From Lachnospiraceae bacterium (GTDB lineage: Bacteria; Bacillota; Clostridia; Lachnospirales; Lachnospiraceae), in contig VSND01000049.1 of the NCBI GenBank assembly GCA_009774145.1, positions 1 to 32,626 of the forward strand: 32,626 nucleotides of DNA, in the 5' to 3' direction. Every line of letters starts with the position of its first letter. Positions within the stretch are counted from its first letter, which is position 1. Positions 8,372 to 16,198 of the stretch are shown here, in pieces. The notes beneath the pieces were generated by a model. The model was not told where the DNA came from and searched no databases. It saw only the letters and a list, made by a program, of their open reading frames with translations. The translations under genes were made by a program, and so were the position numbers.

Positions 8372-8397
8372 TTTAGCACGTTTTTCCTGGATGTCAA
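8370..8397 (-). promoter_or_regulatory. promoter of citrate synthase/gntR/icd operon
   Basis: Minus-strand TTGACA (8392-8397), 16-base spacer, TAAAAT (8370-8375). The start point would fall inside the palindromic sites, about 90 bases before the citrate synthase ATG. Confidence 0.75.
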
Positions 8398-8437
8398 GAA
8401 AAATCCCGGCAACGGCACATCCCTGCCATCACCGGGA
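8398..8437 (-). terminator. intrinsic terminator after hicB-like gene
   Basis: On the minus strand TCCCGG pairs with CCGGGA (8432-8437 with 8404-8409). GGCA/TGCC forms a second inner stem, and TTTTTC follows. It ends the adh-aldh-hydE-hicB run immediately before the -35 box of the citrate synthase promoter. Confidence 0.7.
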
Positions 8438-8446
8438 AACCAGCGG

Positions 8447-8725
8447 TTATTCATCCCATCCATCCGTAAACCGGATGTTTACACAGATGTTACGCACCAC
8501 ATCTCCTTCTTCCAGATCCATATCCCTGACATCTGTTATGGCCGGAAGCTGTCCGTCATCCTCTGACAGCTCCAGGCTGATCCAGTCATATGCTGCTTCA
8601 TTGGCCCGTTCTACTGCCTCCTCTATGGTATCGCCTTCTGCCTCACAGCATTCCAGATCCGGAAACGCCGCATGCCAGGTCCCCTGTTCTGTCTTTCGGA
8701 TAATTGCCGGATATGTGAATTTCAT
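8447..8725 (-). CDS. HicB-like antitoxin-family protein, solitary
   Basis: A 92-residue protein with the HicB-like (UPF0150) fold pattern: YPAIIRK strand, AAFPDLECCEAEGDTIEEAVERANEA core (positions about 18-44), then an acidic tail. No DNA-binding C-terminal domain is visible, and no HicA toxin (small double-stranded-RNA-binding-like ORF) lies on either side. The start at 8725 is chosen for GGAGAGG upstream; the frame extends seven codons further. It follows hydE after a gap of about 75 bases that contains a hairpin. Such orphan HicB-like proteins are common, and many have no known function. Confidence 0.7.
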   Translation of the reverse strand: MKFTYPAIIRKTEQGTWHAAFPDLECCEAEGDTIEEAVERANEAAYDWISLELSEDDGQLPAITDVRDMDLEEGDVVRNICVNIRFTDGWDE

Positions 8726-8748
8726 ACAGGTCCTCTCCTTCCTCACTC

Positions 8749-8784
8749 CTGCGCCATCTCCCGGCTGCAGCGCCGGATGCGCAG
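8749..8784 (-). other. hairpin between hydE and hicB-like gene
   Basis: CTGCGC (8749-8754) pairs with GCGCAG (8779-8784) and CCGGC with GCCGG inside, giving about 13 pairs with bulges. There is no T-run, so it is not an ordinary terminator. On the minus strand it lies directly before the hicB ribosome binding site and could affect its translation or mRNA processing. Confidence 0.5.
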
Positions 8785-8800
8785 TTCTCTTTCTTAAGAT

Positions 8801-9844
8801 TTATTCCTGCAGTGCATCTCCGCGCCCGCTGCACAGATGATATCCTGCCTGCTCTACTCTGCGCGCAAGGCATTCCAGGCATTCTGCGGCTTCCTCTCCT
8901 GTACAGATCTTGTTGTCATACAGCTCATACTGTTTCCGGTTCTTTCGCGGAGACAGATTCGGCATCACCACATTCGCACCCGCCTGCAGGCCTTTCTCCC
9001 GTCCCTGCGGGTCCATGGTGCCAAGCGCTGTTGTAGCCGGAAGCAGTACCTTCGGAAGCAGAATCCGGATCACAGACAGAAGAAACAGCGTCAGTTCCAC
9101 ACTGCCCGCCTTCTCCTGCGCAAATCTGGTGTCATGATGGGGGACAAAAGGCCCGATTCCCACCATATGAGGCCGCAGTTCTTTTAAGAACAGAAGGTCT
9201 TTTGCCAGACAGTCTGCCGTCTGCCCCGGAGAGCCCACCATGAATCCGGCTCCCACCTGATAGCCGAGAAGCTTCAGGTCATAGAGGCACATCTTCCGCA
9301 CCGCAAGGCTCATCTCTGATGGATGAAGTTTTCCATAGTGTTCCTCATCCGCCGTCTCATGGCGCAGCAGATAACGGTCCGCTCCGGCCTCTTTCAACAG
9401 CCGGTAACTTTCATAGGAACGTTCACCGATGGAAAGCGTAATGGCGCAGCCCGGATAAGATGCCCGGATCGATCGGATGATGTCCGCCATCCGTTCGTCC
9501 GTAAACCACCGGTCTTCTCCGCCCTGCAGCACAAATGTCCGGAAACCCAGTTCATATCCCCTGGCACAGCACTCCAGAATCTCCTCTTTTGTCAGACGAT
9601 ACCGGCGGGCATGGAGATTTCCCCTGCGGATGCCGCAGTAACCGCAGTCGTTTCTGCAGTAATTGGTGAACTCGATCAGGCCTCTGATATAGACCTTGTC
9701 CCCATAATGCTTCTTCCGGATCCTCACCGCCTCCTGTGTCAGCAGCTCTGCCGCCTCCGGATCCTCTGCACATTCAACCAGCATCCGAAACTCATCTTCT
9801 GTAAAATCTGTATTTTTTATAAATCGTTCTGCAATTGCCCTCAC
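8801..9844 (-). CDS. hydE: [FeFe]-hydrogenase H-cluster maturase HydE (radical SAM)
   Basis: A 347-residue radical SAM enzyme needed to build the diiron subcluster of [FeFe]-hydrogenase. It has the CxxxCxxC cluster motif at Cys63, Cys67 and Cys70 (CRNDCGYC), followed by GIRRGN, and TFVLQGGED of the HydE/BioB-like group. Further motifs include GAGFMVGSPGQT and GIGPFVPHHDT. The start codon is GTG at 9844 with AGGGGG upstream; no earlier ATG fits. It sits downstream of the aldehyde dehydrogenase with a 48-base gap. HydF, HydG and the hydrogenase itself are not in the window. Biotin synthase-like PylB or MqnC is less likely given the motifs. Confidence 0.88.
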   Translation of the reverse strand: MRAIAERFIKNTDFTEDEFRMLVECAEDPEAAELLTQEAVRIRKKHYGDKVYIRGLIEFTNYCRNDCGYCGIRRGNLHARRYRLTKEEILECCARGYELGFRTFVLQGGEDRWFTDERMADIIRSIRASYPGCAITLSIGERSYESYRLLKEAGADRYLLRHETADEEHYGKLHPSEMSLAVRKMCLYDLKLLGYQVGAGFMVGSPGQTADCLAKDLLFLKELRPHMVGIGPFVPHHDTRFAQEKAGSVELTLFLLSVIRILLPKVLLPATTALGTMDPQGREKGLQAGANVVMPNLSPRKNRKQYELYDNKICTGEEAAECLECLARRVEQAGYHLCSGRGDALQE

Positions 9845-9892
9845 TGTGTCCCCCTGTCTCTCTACCGGTTTCTTAAAAAACCGATCTTCCGC

Positions 9893-11263
9893 TCACCTTA
9901 CAAACATCCTTACCAGCTTCTCTTTCCTCTCATTATAAGGCTGATATCTCATGGGCAGATCCAGCCAGTTGTATTTTTTCACCATACTTTTCTCATGACT
10001 GAAAGTCTCAAAACTCTTCCGTCCATGATAAGAACCCATCCCGCTGTTTCCCACGCCGCCGAATCCCATCCTGGACGTAGCCAGATGAATGACCGTATCA
10101 TTCACGCATCCTCCGCCAAAGGATACGCCTCTTAGAAAACGGTCTTCTGTCTTCCGGTCCGCAGTGAACAGATACAGCGCCAGCGGTCTGGGACGCCTTT
10201 TCACAAATGCATAAGCCTCGTCCATGGAAGCAACCGGCAGAACCGGCAGAACCGGTCCAAATATCTCTTCCTGCATGACCACATCTTCTTCTGTCACATC
10301 TCCTAAAACGGTCGGCGCAATCTGAAGCGTATCTTCCTTATATTCTCCGCCGCAGACCAGCTTTTCCCGGTCGATCAGTCCCAGCACCCGGTCAAAATGC
10401 TTCCGGTTGATCATTTTCCCATAAGCATCATTCTGAAGCGGCTGTTCCCCGTACTGTTTCCGGATCTCCCTGCATATGCAGGCCAGCAGTTCTCTCTGCA
10501 CCTGCGCATCCACCAGCACATAGTCCGGCGCCACACAGGTCTGTCCGCAGTTTAAATATTTTCCGAAAATCAGCCTTCTGGCAGCAGTCCGCAGATCTGC
10601 TGTATGATCAATGATGCACGGACTCTTTCCTCCCAGCTCCAGCGTCACCGGAGTCAGATGCACCGAAGCCTTCTCCATCACCAGTTTTCCCACCTTCACG
10701 CCCCCGGTGAAGAAAATATAATCAAATTTCTGTTCCAGAAGATGCTCATTCTCCCGCCTCCCGCCTTCTACCGCTGCCACATATCCTTCCTCATATGCCT
10801 CCGACAGCATCCGTGTCAGTACACTGGAAGTGGCAGGAGCATATGCCGAAGGCTTTATTACGCAGCAGTTGCCGGCAGCAATCGCCCCAATCAGCGGCTC
10901 CAGTGTCAGCAGCACCGGATAATTCCATGGAGACATGATCAGTACCACTCCATAAGGCTCCTGTACGGTAAAACTTTTCGCATGAAACTGTGCCAGCGGC
11001 GTTCTGACCCGGCGGCTCCGGCTGAAGGAACGCACATGTTTTTTCATATACCGAAGTTCTGACAGCGTAAGCCCTATTTCACACATATAGGCTTCTGCCC
11101 TTGATTTCCCGAGATCTTTTCGAAGTGCCGCATACAGCCTGTCTTCGCAGGCAAGCAGCGACTGCTCCAGTCTGTCCAGCGCCCTGACCCGGAAAGAAAT
11201 ATCCAGGGTCTTTCCGGAATCAAAAAAACTTCGCTGCTTTTCCATCAATGCTTCTGTCTGCAC
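9893..11263 (-). CDS. aldehyde dehydrogenase, class 3-like
   Basis: A 456-residue NAD(P)-dependent aldehyde dehydrogenase. Motifs: MSPWNYPVLLTLEPLIGAIAAGN (cofactor and Asn), FFTGGVKVGK, LELGGKSP with the general-base Glu, and NCGQTCVAPDY with the catalytic Cys. The short class-3 form lacks the N-terminal extension and ends with a hydrophobic and basic stretch, like fatty or aromatic aldehyde dehydrogenases of Firmicutes. It follows the iron alcohol dehydrogenase by only three bases, so the pair probably interconverts alcohol, aldehyde and acid. The carbon substrate cannot be told. Confidence 0.88.
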   Translation of the reverse strand: MQTEALMEKQRSFFDSGKTLDISFRVRALDRLEQSLLACEDRLYAALRKDLGKSRAEAYMCEIGLTLSELRYMKKHVRSFSRSRRVRTPLAQFHAKSFTVQEPYGVVLIMSPWNYPVLLTLEPLIGAIAAGNCCVIKPSAYAPATSSVLTRMLSEAYEEGYVAAVEGGRRENEHLLEQKFDYIFFTGGVKVGKLVMEKASVHLTPVTLELGGKSPCIIDHTADLRTAARRLIFGKYLNCGQTCVAPDYVLVDAQVQRELLACICREIRKQYGEQPLQNDAYGKMINRKHFDRVLGLIDREKLVCGGEYKEDTLQIAPTVLGDVTEEDVVMQEEIFGPVLPVLPVASMDEAYAFVKRRPRPLALYLFTADRKTEDRFLRGVSFGGGCVNDTVIHLATSRMGFGGVGNSGMGSYHGRKSFETFSHEKSMVKKYNWLDLPMRYQPYNERKEKLVRMFVR

Positions 11264-11266
11264 GGA

Positions 11267-12469
11267 TCATCTTCCTTTCACTTCATAATAGATCTTTTCC
11301 AGTTCTCTTTTGTCCATCAGGACCGGAACCGGATACAGCGGGTTCCCTTCTTTATCCGCATGACTGGCCATAACCGGAATATCCTCTTCCTGTATCTCCG
11401 GAAAATGACGGGGAATCTCCATGGAATCATTCATCTTCCGGATCCAGTCGACAAAACAGTCCGCTGCCTCCTGATCCTCCATTTCCCGTTCCACTACCCC
11501 CGCATTCCTGGCAAGCGCAGCCAGCTTCTTCTGACATGCCGGTCCGTACATGCGCAGGACGATGGGCAGGATCACAGCATTGGCCAGTCCGTGGGGTGTG
11601 CCGTACTGGCCGCCCAGAGAATGTGCAACTGCATGAATATATCCCACATAAGATTTGGTAAACGCAACCCCGGCACAATAGGCGGCTTTCAGCATTCCGC
11701 TCCTTGCTTCCTTATTCGTACCGTCATCGTAAGCCGCTTTCAGATGCTGGTAGATCAGATGCACGGCCTCCTCCGCCATCATCCGCGTCTCCTTTGTCGT
11801 AGAATTCCCGATGTATGCCTCCACCGCATGCGTCAGTGCATCCATTCCGGTCGTTGCCGTAATGCTTCTTGGAAGCCCCATTGTCTCATGATAATCCAGA
11901 ACCGCATAGCGGGGAATCAGGCTGAAATCATTAATTGGATATTTATGATGTTTTTCACTGTCTGTAATGACTGCCGCAAGCGTTGTCTCACTTCCGGTAC
12001 CTGCCGTCGTCGGGATCGCGATCAGAAGCGGAAGCTTCTTATGTACTTTTAAAAGTCCTTTCATCTGGTGAATGCTCTGTCCGGGCTTTACGATCCTTGC
12101 TCCCGCAGCCTTGGCACAGTCCATGGAAGAACCTCCGCCGAATGCGATCAGCGCCTGTGCCCCATGTGCCAGATACAGTTCCCTGGCTTCCTCCACATTC
12201 CAGATAGTCGGATTGGCCACCGTCCGGTCATAGATGCAATAAGAGATGTCCGCTTCCTTTAGCGTCTTTTCCAGAAACCCGGTAAGCCCCAGCGCCCGGA
12301 TTCCGCTGTCTGTCACGATCATGACAGAATCCACTTTCTTCTTCCTGCATACATCCGCGACTCCCGCCACAGACGGAATGATCTTCGGATTCCGGTATGG
12401 CAGAAAAGGAAGCGCTGCCCGGAAGGCAGCCTGAAAAGTCCTGCAGTATACCCTTCTTATCAACCACAT
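11267..12469 (-). CDS. iron-containing alcohol dehydrogenase
   Basis: A 400-residue group III (Fe-dependent) alcohol dehydrogenase. It has GGGSSMDCAKA (cofactor loop), PTTAGTGSE, GMDALTHAVEAYIGN and HAVAHSLGGQYGTPHGLANA, which together supply the Asp and three His metal ligands. GGAGG lies 12 bases before the ATG, a little far but acceptable. It heads an operon with the aldehyde dehydrogenase and hydE, suggesting a fermentative redox role. A sigma-A promoter lies about 100 bases upstream, so the mRNA has a leader of roughly 90 bases. It is divergent from prs. Butanol, ethanol or propanediol-type substrates are all possible. Confidence 0.9.
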   Translation of the reverse strand: MWLIRRVYCRTFQAAFRAALPFLPYRNPKIIPSVAGVADVCRKKKVDSVMIVTDSGIRALGLTGFLEKTLKEADISYCIYDRTVANPTIWNVEEARELYLAHGAQALIAFGGGSSMDCAKAAGARIVKPGQSIHQMKGLLKVHKKLPLLIAIPTTAGTGSETTLAAVITDSEKHHKYPINDFSLIPRYAVLDYHETMGLPRSITATTGMDALTHAVEAYIGNSTTKETRMMAEEAVHLIYQHLKAAYDDGTNKEARSGMLKAAYCAGVAFTKSYVGYIHAVAHSLGGQYGTPHGLANAVILPIVLRMYGPACQKKLAALARNAGVVEREMEDQEAADCFVDWIRKMNDSMEIPRHFPEIQEEDIPVMASHADKEGNPLYPVPVLMDKRELEKIYYEVKGR

Positions 12470-12568
12470 GCTGTCCCTGTTCCTCCAGACTGACCATATG
12501 ATGCAGCGGCTGTCTTTTGAGGATTTTTCTGCTTCCGACGCCCGATCATATGTTCAAACATTTCTTAG

Positions 12569-12597
12569 ATTATACCCTGTTTTTTTCCCCACGACAA
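12569..12597 (-). promoter_or_regulatory. promoter of adh operon
   Basis: Minus-strand TTGTCG (12592-12597), 17-base spacer, TATAAT (12569-12574). A small palindrome ATGTT-CA-AACAT lies just downstream at 12550-12561. Confidence 0.65.
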
Positions 12598-12607
12598 CTG
12601 TTTCTTT

Positions 12608-12668
12608 TGTACAGACACTCTTTTCTGTTCCGCCAGAATTTCTTTCATATGGGTTGACTGTCTGTACA
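12608..12668. promoter_or_regulatory. inverted-repeat operator candidate between adh and prs
   Basis: TGTACAGACA (12608-12617) and TGTCTGTACA (12659-12668) are perfect 10-bp inverted copies 51 bp apart, each flanked by an A- or T-tract. The first lies just upstream of the adh -35 box, the second overlaps the prs promoter, so one regulator could act on both. Confidence 0.5.
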
Positions 12669-12683
12669 GAAAAATGATATAAA
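12654..12683 (+). promoter_or_regulatory. promoter of prs
   Basis: TTGACT (12654-12659), 18-base spacer, TATAAA (12678-12683). Transcription would begin at the foot of the hairpin repeat (12687), so the repeat would be the first structure of the prs leader. Confidence 0.6.
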
Positions 12684-12755
12684 TATATAAACGGCACTAA
12701 GTTCCTGCCCTCATAGAGTCTTGTCCTGTGTGCCGTTTATCATACTTTCTGGCAA
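12684..12755. repeat. dispersed hairpin repeat, copy B
   Basis: ATAAACGGCAC (12687-12697) and GTGCCGTTTAT (12730-12740) form a perfect 11-bp stem around about 32 bases. The sequence matches copy A at 3235-3306 in the same orientation, including part of the loop (TTCCTGC, CTCA, AGAG) and the flank TCATAC-TTT-GGCAAT. It occupies the 5' leader of prs. Confidence 0.75.
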
Positions 12756-12811
12756 TATATAATCACAAGATATACAGATTAACTATTGCACACCAAAGAC
12801 AGGAGGGTCTT

Positions 12812-13993
12812 ATGTCCGAAATCTTATCCTATGAAAATATCCTTCCCATTGCACCGCTCAAGATCGCAGCGCTGGAGGGATGCCGGAAGCTGGCACGAAG
12901 TGTTGACGATTACCTGGTGCAGTTCCGGCAGAAAAGCAACCAGAATTTCCAGAATACTCCGAATTTTCAGGGTTATCATGAGGATACCTACATGATCCGA
13001 AGCTCCTGCCCGCGTTTTGGGACCGGAGAAGCCAAGGGAATTCTGTATGATTCTGTCAGGGGAGCCGACCTGTTCATACTGGCAGATGTCATGAATCACA
13101 GCCTGTCTTATACGGTTTGCGGACATAAGCACTACATGTCTCCGGACGACCATTATCAGGATCTGAAACGGATCATCTCCGCCTCTAACGGCAAAGCGCA
13201 CCGTATCAACGTCATCATGCCATTTCTCTATGAAAGCAGACAACATAAAAGAAAACAGCGGGAATCCCTGGACTGTGCTTTCGCACTGCAGGAACTGGCT
13301 GACATGGGAGTCGCCAATATCATCACCTTTGATGCACATGATCCAAGGGTATGCAACTCGATTCCGCTGTACGGGTTTGACAGCTTCAATCCCCCTTACC
13401 AGTTCATCAAAGGCCTCATCAGGGCAGAGCCTGATCTCCAGTTCGATAAAAATCACCTGATGGTCATAAGTCCCGATGAGGGCGCCATGGAACGTGCCGT
13501 CTATTTTGCCGGCGTACTGGGCGTTGATATGGGCATGTTCTACAAACGCCGGGATTATTCCGTCATTGTCCATGGAAAGAACCCCATCGTTGCCCATGAA
13601 TTTCTGGGAGATGATCTGTCCGGAAAGGATGTCATCATCATTGACGATATGATCTCCTCCGGAGAAAGTATGCTGGATGTGGCACGTCAGATCAAAGAGC
13701 GCGGAGCAAAGCGGGTCTTCGTATGCGCCACCTTCGGACTCTTTACCGACGGACTTGATAAATTTGATGAATATTATGAAAAAGGCTATATCAGCCATGT
13801 TGTAACGACCAATCTGAATTACAGGAATCCGGAGCTTCTGTCCAAACCTTATTATATAGAAGCAAATATGACGAAATTCCTGGCAGCAATCATTGACTGT
13901 ATCAACCATGATGTATCTACCGAGCGGGTCAACGATCCAACCAAACGAATTCACAATCTGCTGGAAGAAATAGAACGGGGCGATGATCTGTAA
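12812..13993 (+). CDS. prs: ribose-phosphate pyrophosphokinase
   Basis: A 393-residue PRPP synthetase that makes phosphoribosyl pyrophosphate from ribose-5-phosphate and ATP for nucleotide, His and Trp synthesis. It has MPFLYESRQHKR, ITFDAHDPRV (ATP/metal site) and DVIIIDDMISSGESM, the PRPP-binding motif. It is longer than the classical enzyme of about 315 residues, with N-terminal and internal extensions as in the Clostridial long-form group. The start at ATG 12812 is fixed by AGGAGG at 12801-12806; an upstream extension would run into the hairpin leader. It is monocistronic, with a leader of about 120 bases. Confidence 0.9.
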   Translation: MSEILSYENILPIAPLKIAALEGCRKLARSVDDYLVQFRQKSNQNFQNTPNFQGYHEDTYMIRSSCPRFGTGEAKGILYDSVRGADLFILADVMNHSLSYTVCGHKHYMSPDDHYQDLKRIISASNGKAHRINVIMPFLYESRQHKRKQRESLDCAFALQELADMGVANIITFDAHDPRVCNSIPLYGFDSFNPPYQFIKGLIRAEPDLQFDKNHLMVISPDEGAMERAVYFAGVLGVDMGMFYKRRDYSVIVHGKNPIVAHEFLGDDLSGKDVIIIDDMISSGESMLDVARQIKERGAKRVFVCATFGLFTDGLDKFDEYYEKGYISHVVTTNLNYRNPELLSKPYYIEANMTKFLAAIIDCINHDVSTERVNDPTKRIHNLLEEIERGDDL

Positions 13994-14011
13994 CAGACCA
14001 TATTGCTGATC

Positions 14012-14060
14012 TCCGTCCGAATACGGAAGAGCCGTCTTTTTCCGTCCGAACGGCGGAAGA
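14012..14060 (+). repeat. short imperfect direct repeat after prs
   Basis: TCCGTCCGAATACGGAAGA (14012-14030) and TCCGTCCGAACGGCGGAAGA (14041-14060) are near-identical. Each can fold into a small hairpin, and TCTTTTT lies between them (14035-14041). They may assist termination of prs. Confidence 0.5.
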
Positions 14061-14084
14061 ACCCGGCCCGTAACCGCATGATAC

Positions 14085-14182
14085 AAAAAAGGACTGACGC
14101 AAAACAGGACGATCCCACAATATATGCTTTCCATCTGCTGCATCATATATTGCAAAGATACTCTTTTGCATCAGTCCCTTTT
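14085..14182. terminator. long nested bidirectional terminator (prs / nagBA)
   Basis: The outer arms 14087-14104 and 14164-14182 (AAGGACTGACGCAAAA against TTTTGCATCAGTCCC) pair with one mismatch and one bulge. An inner perfect 9-bp stem CAATATATG/CATATATTG (14118-14126 with 14144-14152) lies inside. T-runs follow on both strands, so it can end both prs and nagBA transcripts. The loop is unusually large for a terminator. Confidence 0.65.
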
Positions 14183-14224
14183 CTTATGGAAACTCCGCCG
14201 TCACACAGGGCGCATCTGCCCCTG

Positions 14225-15343
14225 TCACAAAATCGTCTTTCCTTTCAGGATAACCTGCACAGTACTCAGATCCTCCTCTTTCAGTAAAACCATATTTGCT
14301 GTCTTTCCCGGTGTAATACTGCCGTAAGAATCATAAATACCAACCGATCTGGCTGAATTCACAGCCGCACATTTCACTGCACTTTCCAGAGGGATCTGCA
14401 TCTTAAGCACTGCCGTACGCAGACAGTCCATCAGATTCGTGACGGAACCTGCCAGCGTCCCGTCCTCAAGCGTAGCAAGACTGCCTTTCTTCATCACCTT
14501 CTGGCCGCCCAGCGCATATTCACCATCCGGCATACCGGTGGCTTCCATGGAATCGCTGATCAGAATAATCCGGTCATCTCCAAACATCTTAAAAGTCTGC
14601 CGCACCGTTGCCGGGTGAACGTGGATTCCATCACAGATCAGCTCTGCTTCCACAGATTCATGATCTGCAGCCGCACCCACAACTCCGGGAGCGCGGTGTG
14701 ACAGTCCCGACATGGCATTATAAAGATGCGTCACATGATGGACGCCTTTTCGGAAGGCTTCCGCTGCAGTCTCATAATCTGCAGTGGTATGGGCTACTGA
14801 CAGAACCACTTCATCTTTCAGCTCTTCCATGCACTCCATTGCGCCCGGCTCTTCCGGAGCAATCGCCAGAATCTTCACCAGACCGCCGGAAGCTCTGTTC
14901 AGCTCCCGAAACAGCTCTGCATCCGGCCTGTGCACATATTTTTCATTCTGTGCTCCCTTTCTTGCCATTGAGATAAACGGCCCTTCCATATCAATCCCGC
15001 AGAGAACTGCACCCTTTTCATTCGGATATGCAGCGGCTGCCCTGCATATCTCATGCAGAGAGTCCTTTCCCAGCGTCATCGTAGCAGGAACGATGGTCGT
15101 GATTCCCTGAGACGCCTCATATACCGCCATAGCTTCAATGGACTCCCGGCTCCCGTCACAGAAATCACGCCCTGCGCATCCATGAAAATGAATATCCGTA
15201 AGCCCCGGTATCAGGTAACATCCGGAACCATCCAGTATTTCTTCGTCCTCTCCGGATAATGCAATCTTTTCTCCGTCTGTATACACATCCTTTTTCTGAA
15301 AGGTTCCATCCTCTGTATACACTTTTGCATTGATAATCTTCAT
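14225..15343 (-). CDS. nagA: N-acetylglucosamine-6-phosphate deacetylase
   Basis: A 372-residue amidohydrolase that removes acetate from GlcNAc-6-phosphate, the first step after uptake of N-acetylglucosamine. Motifs: DIHFHG (metal), DMEGPFIS with the metal Glu, AHTTADY, HLYNAMSG, DGIHVHP and ISDSMEATG with the catalytic Asp. It lies 18 bases after nagB in the same operon. Length and motif order are normal. Its product, glucosamine-6-phosphate, is the substrate of NagB. Confidence 0.95.
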   Translation of the reverse strand: MKIINAKVYTEDGTFQKKDVYTDGEKIALSGEDEEILDGSGCYLIPGLTDIHFHGCAGRDFCDGSRESIEAMAVYEASQGITTIVPATMTLGKDSLHEICRAAAAYPNEKGAVLCGIDMEGPFISMARKGAQNEKYVHRPDAELFRELNRASGGLVKILAIAPEEPGAMECMEELKDEVVLSVAHTTADYETAAEAFRKGVHHVTHLYNAMSGLSHRAPGVVGAAADHESVEAELICDGIHVHPATVRQTFKMFGDDRIILISDSMEATGMPDGEYALGGQKVMKKGSLATLEDGTLAGSVTNLMDCLRTAVLKMQIPLESAVKCAAVNSARSVGIYDSYGSITPGKTANMVLLKEEDLSTVQVILKGKTIL

Positions 15344-15361
15344 AATCTGTGCCGTCCTGTC

Positions 15362-16099
15362 TTATTCCGGAAGCGAACACAGGGATAATGCTGCTTCGTC
15401 AGCAACCACGGTCACATCCGGATGCATCTGCAGGATGGAGCCTGGCACCTTTGGAGTCACTGGTCCAAAGAAACAGTTTTTCACCGCCTCTGCCTTGTCC
15501 TCGCCGCTGACCACGACCAGTATCTTTTTCGCATTCATGATTGTCTGGATACCCATGCTGTATGCCTGCTTCGGAACATCGTCCGCCGACGCAAAGAAAC
15601 GCTTATTGGCCTCGATGGTACTTGGATGCAGATCCACGCAATGGGTCCCTTTTTCAAAAAATTCCCCCGGTTCATTAAAGCCGATATGGCCGTTGCGCCC
15701 CAGTCCGAGAAGCTGCAGATCCACACCGCCTGTCGCACGGATCACTTCTTCATATCTTGCACATTCTGCATCCGGATCCTCATTCATCCCGTCCGGAAGA
15801 AATGTCCTGTCCGGATTGATATTCACATAGTCAAACAGATGACGGTGCATAAAACAGTAGTAGCTCTGATCATTTTCCTTTGGAAGCCCCCGGTATTCAT
15901 CCAGATTCACCGTTGTCACATCGCCAAAATCCAGATCGCCCTGGTTATACCATTCAACCAGCTTCTCATACGTCCCCTCCGGGGAAGAACCGGTCGCCAG
16001 CCCCAGAACACAATCCGGTTTCATGATCACCTGTGCCGAAATGATGCCTGCTGCCTTTCGGCTCATCTCCCCGTAATCCTTTGTCCTGATAATCTTCAT
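15362..16099 (-). CDS. nagB: glucosamine-6-phosphate deaminase
   Basis: A 245-residue isomerase/deaminase that turns glucosamine-6-phosphate into fructose-6-phosphate and ammonia. Motifs: GLATGSSPEGTYEKL (phosphate loop), NLDEYRGL with the base Asp, GRNGHIGFNEPG (lid, catalytic His). AGGAGG sits before the ATG. It leads the nagB-nagA operon with its own promoter and an operator-like repeat. Together with NagA it feeds amino sugars from host glycans or cell-wall recycling into glycolysis. Confidence 0.95.
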   Translation of the reverse strand: MKIIRTKDYGEMSRKAAGIISAQVIMKPDCVLGLATGSSPEGTYEKLVEWYNQGDLDFGDVTTVNLDEYRGLPKENDQSYYCFMHRHLFDYVNINPDRTFLPDGMNEDPDAECARYEEVIRATGGVDLQLLGLGRNGHIGFNEPGEFFEKGTHCVDLHPSTIEANKRFFASADDVPKQAYSMGIQTIMNAKKILVVVSGEDKAEAVKNCFFGPVTPKVPGSILQMHPDVTVVADEAALSLCSLPE

Positions 16100-16134
16100 A
16101 TAATTCGCCCTCCTGTTTTAAAACTGATGCTCTT

Positions 16135-16163
16135 ATTTTATCGACAGAATCCTCTTTTGTCTA
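16135..16163 (-). promoter_or_regulatory. promoter of nagBA
   Basis: Minus-strand TAGACA (16158-16163), 17-base spacer, TAAAAT (16135-16140). Confidence 0.7.
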
Positions 16164-16184
16164 GTCACTATTTTATCCAGACTA
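16159..16184. promoter_or_regulatory. operator-like dyad at nagBA promoter
   Basis: GTCTAG (16159-16164) and CCAGAC (16177-16182), with TAGTC/GACTA inside, form an interrupted dyad that overlaps the -35 box. NagR/DasR-type GntR regulators bind related GTCTAGAC-like sites; the regulator gene is not in the window. Confidence 0.4.
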
Positions 16185-16198
16185 TGGAAAATATTCAT

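Noticed and set aside
8643..8882. 79-codon minus-strand open frame between hydE and hicB
   Set aside because: It overlaps the end of hydE and the start of the hicB-like gene in another frame and has no start signal.
12684..12755. Possible PRPP or purine riboswitch before prs
   Set aside because: No known riboswitch core can be recognised, and the same hairpin occurs beside spoIVA, far from purine genes.
12824..14155. 443-codon minus-strand open frame over prs
   Set aside because: Shadow of prs, whose PRPP-binding motif is clear on the plus strand.
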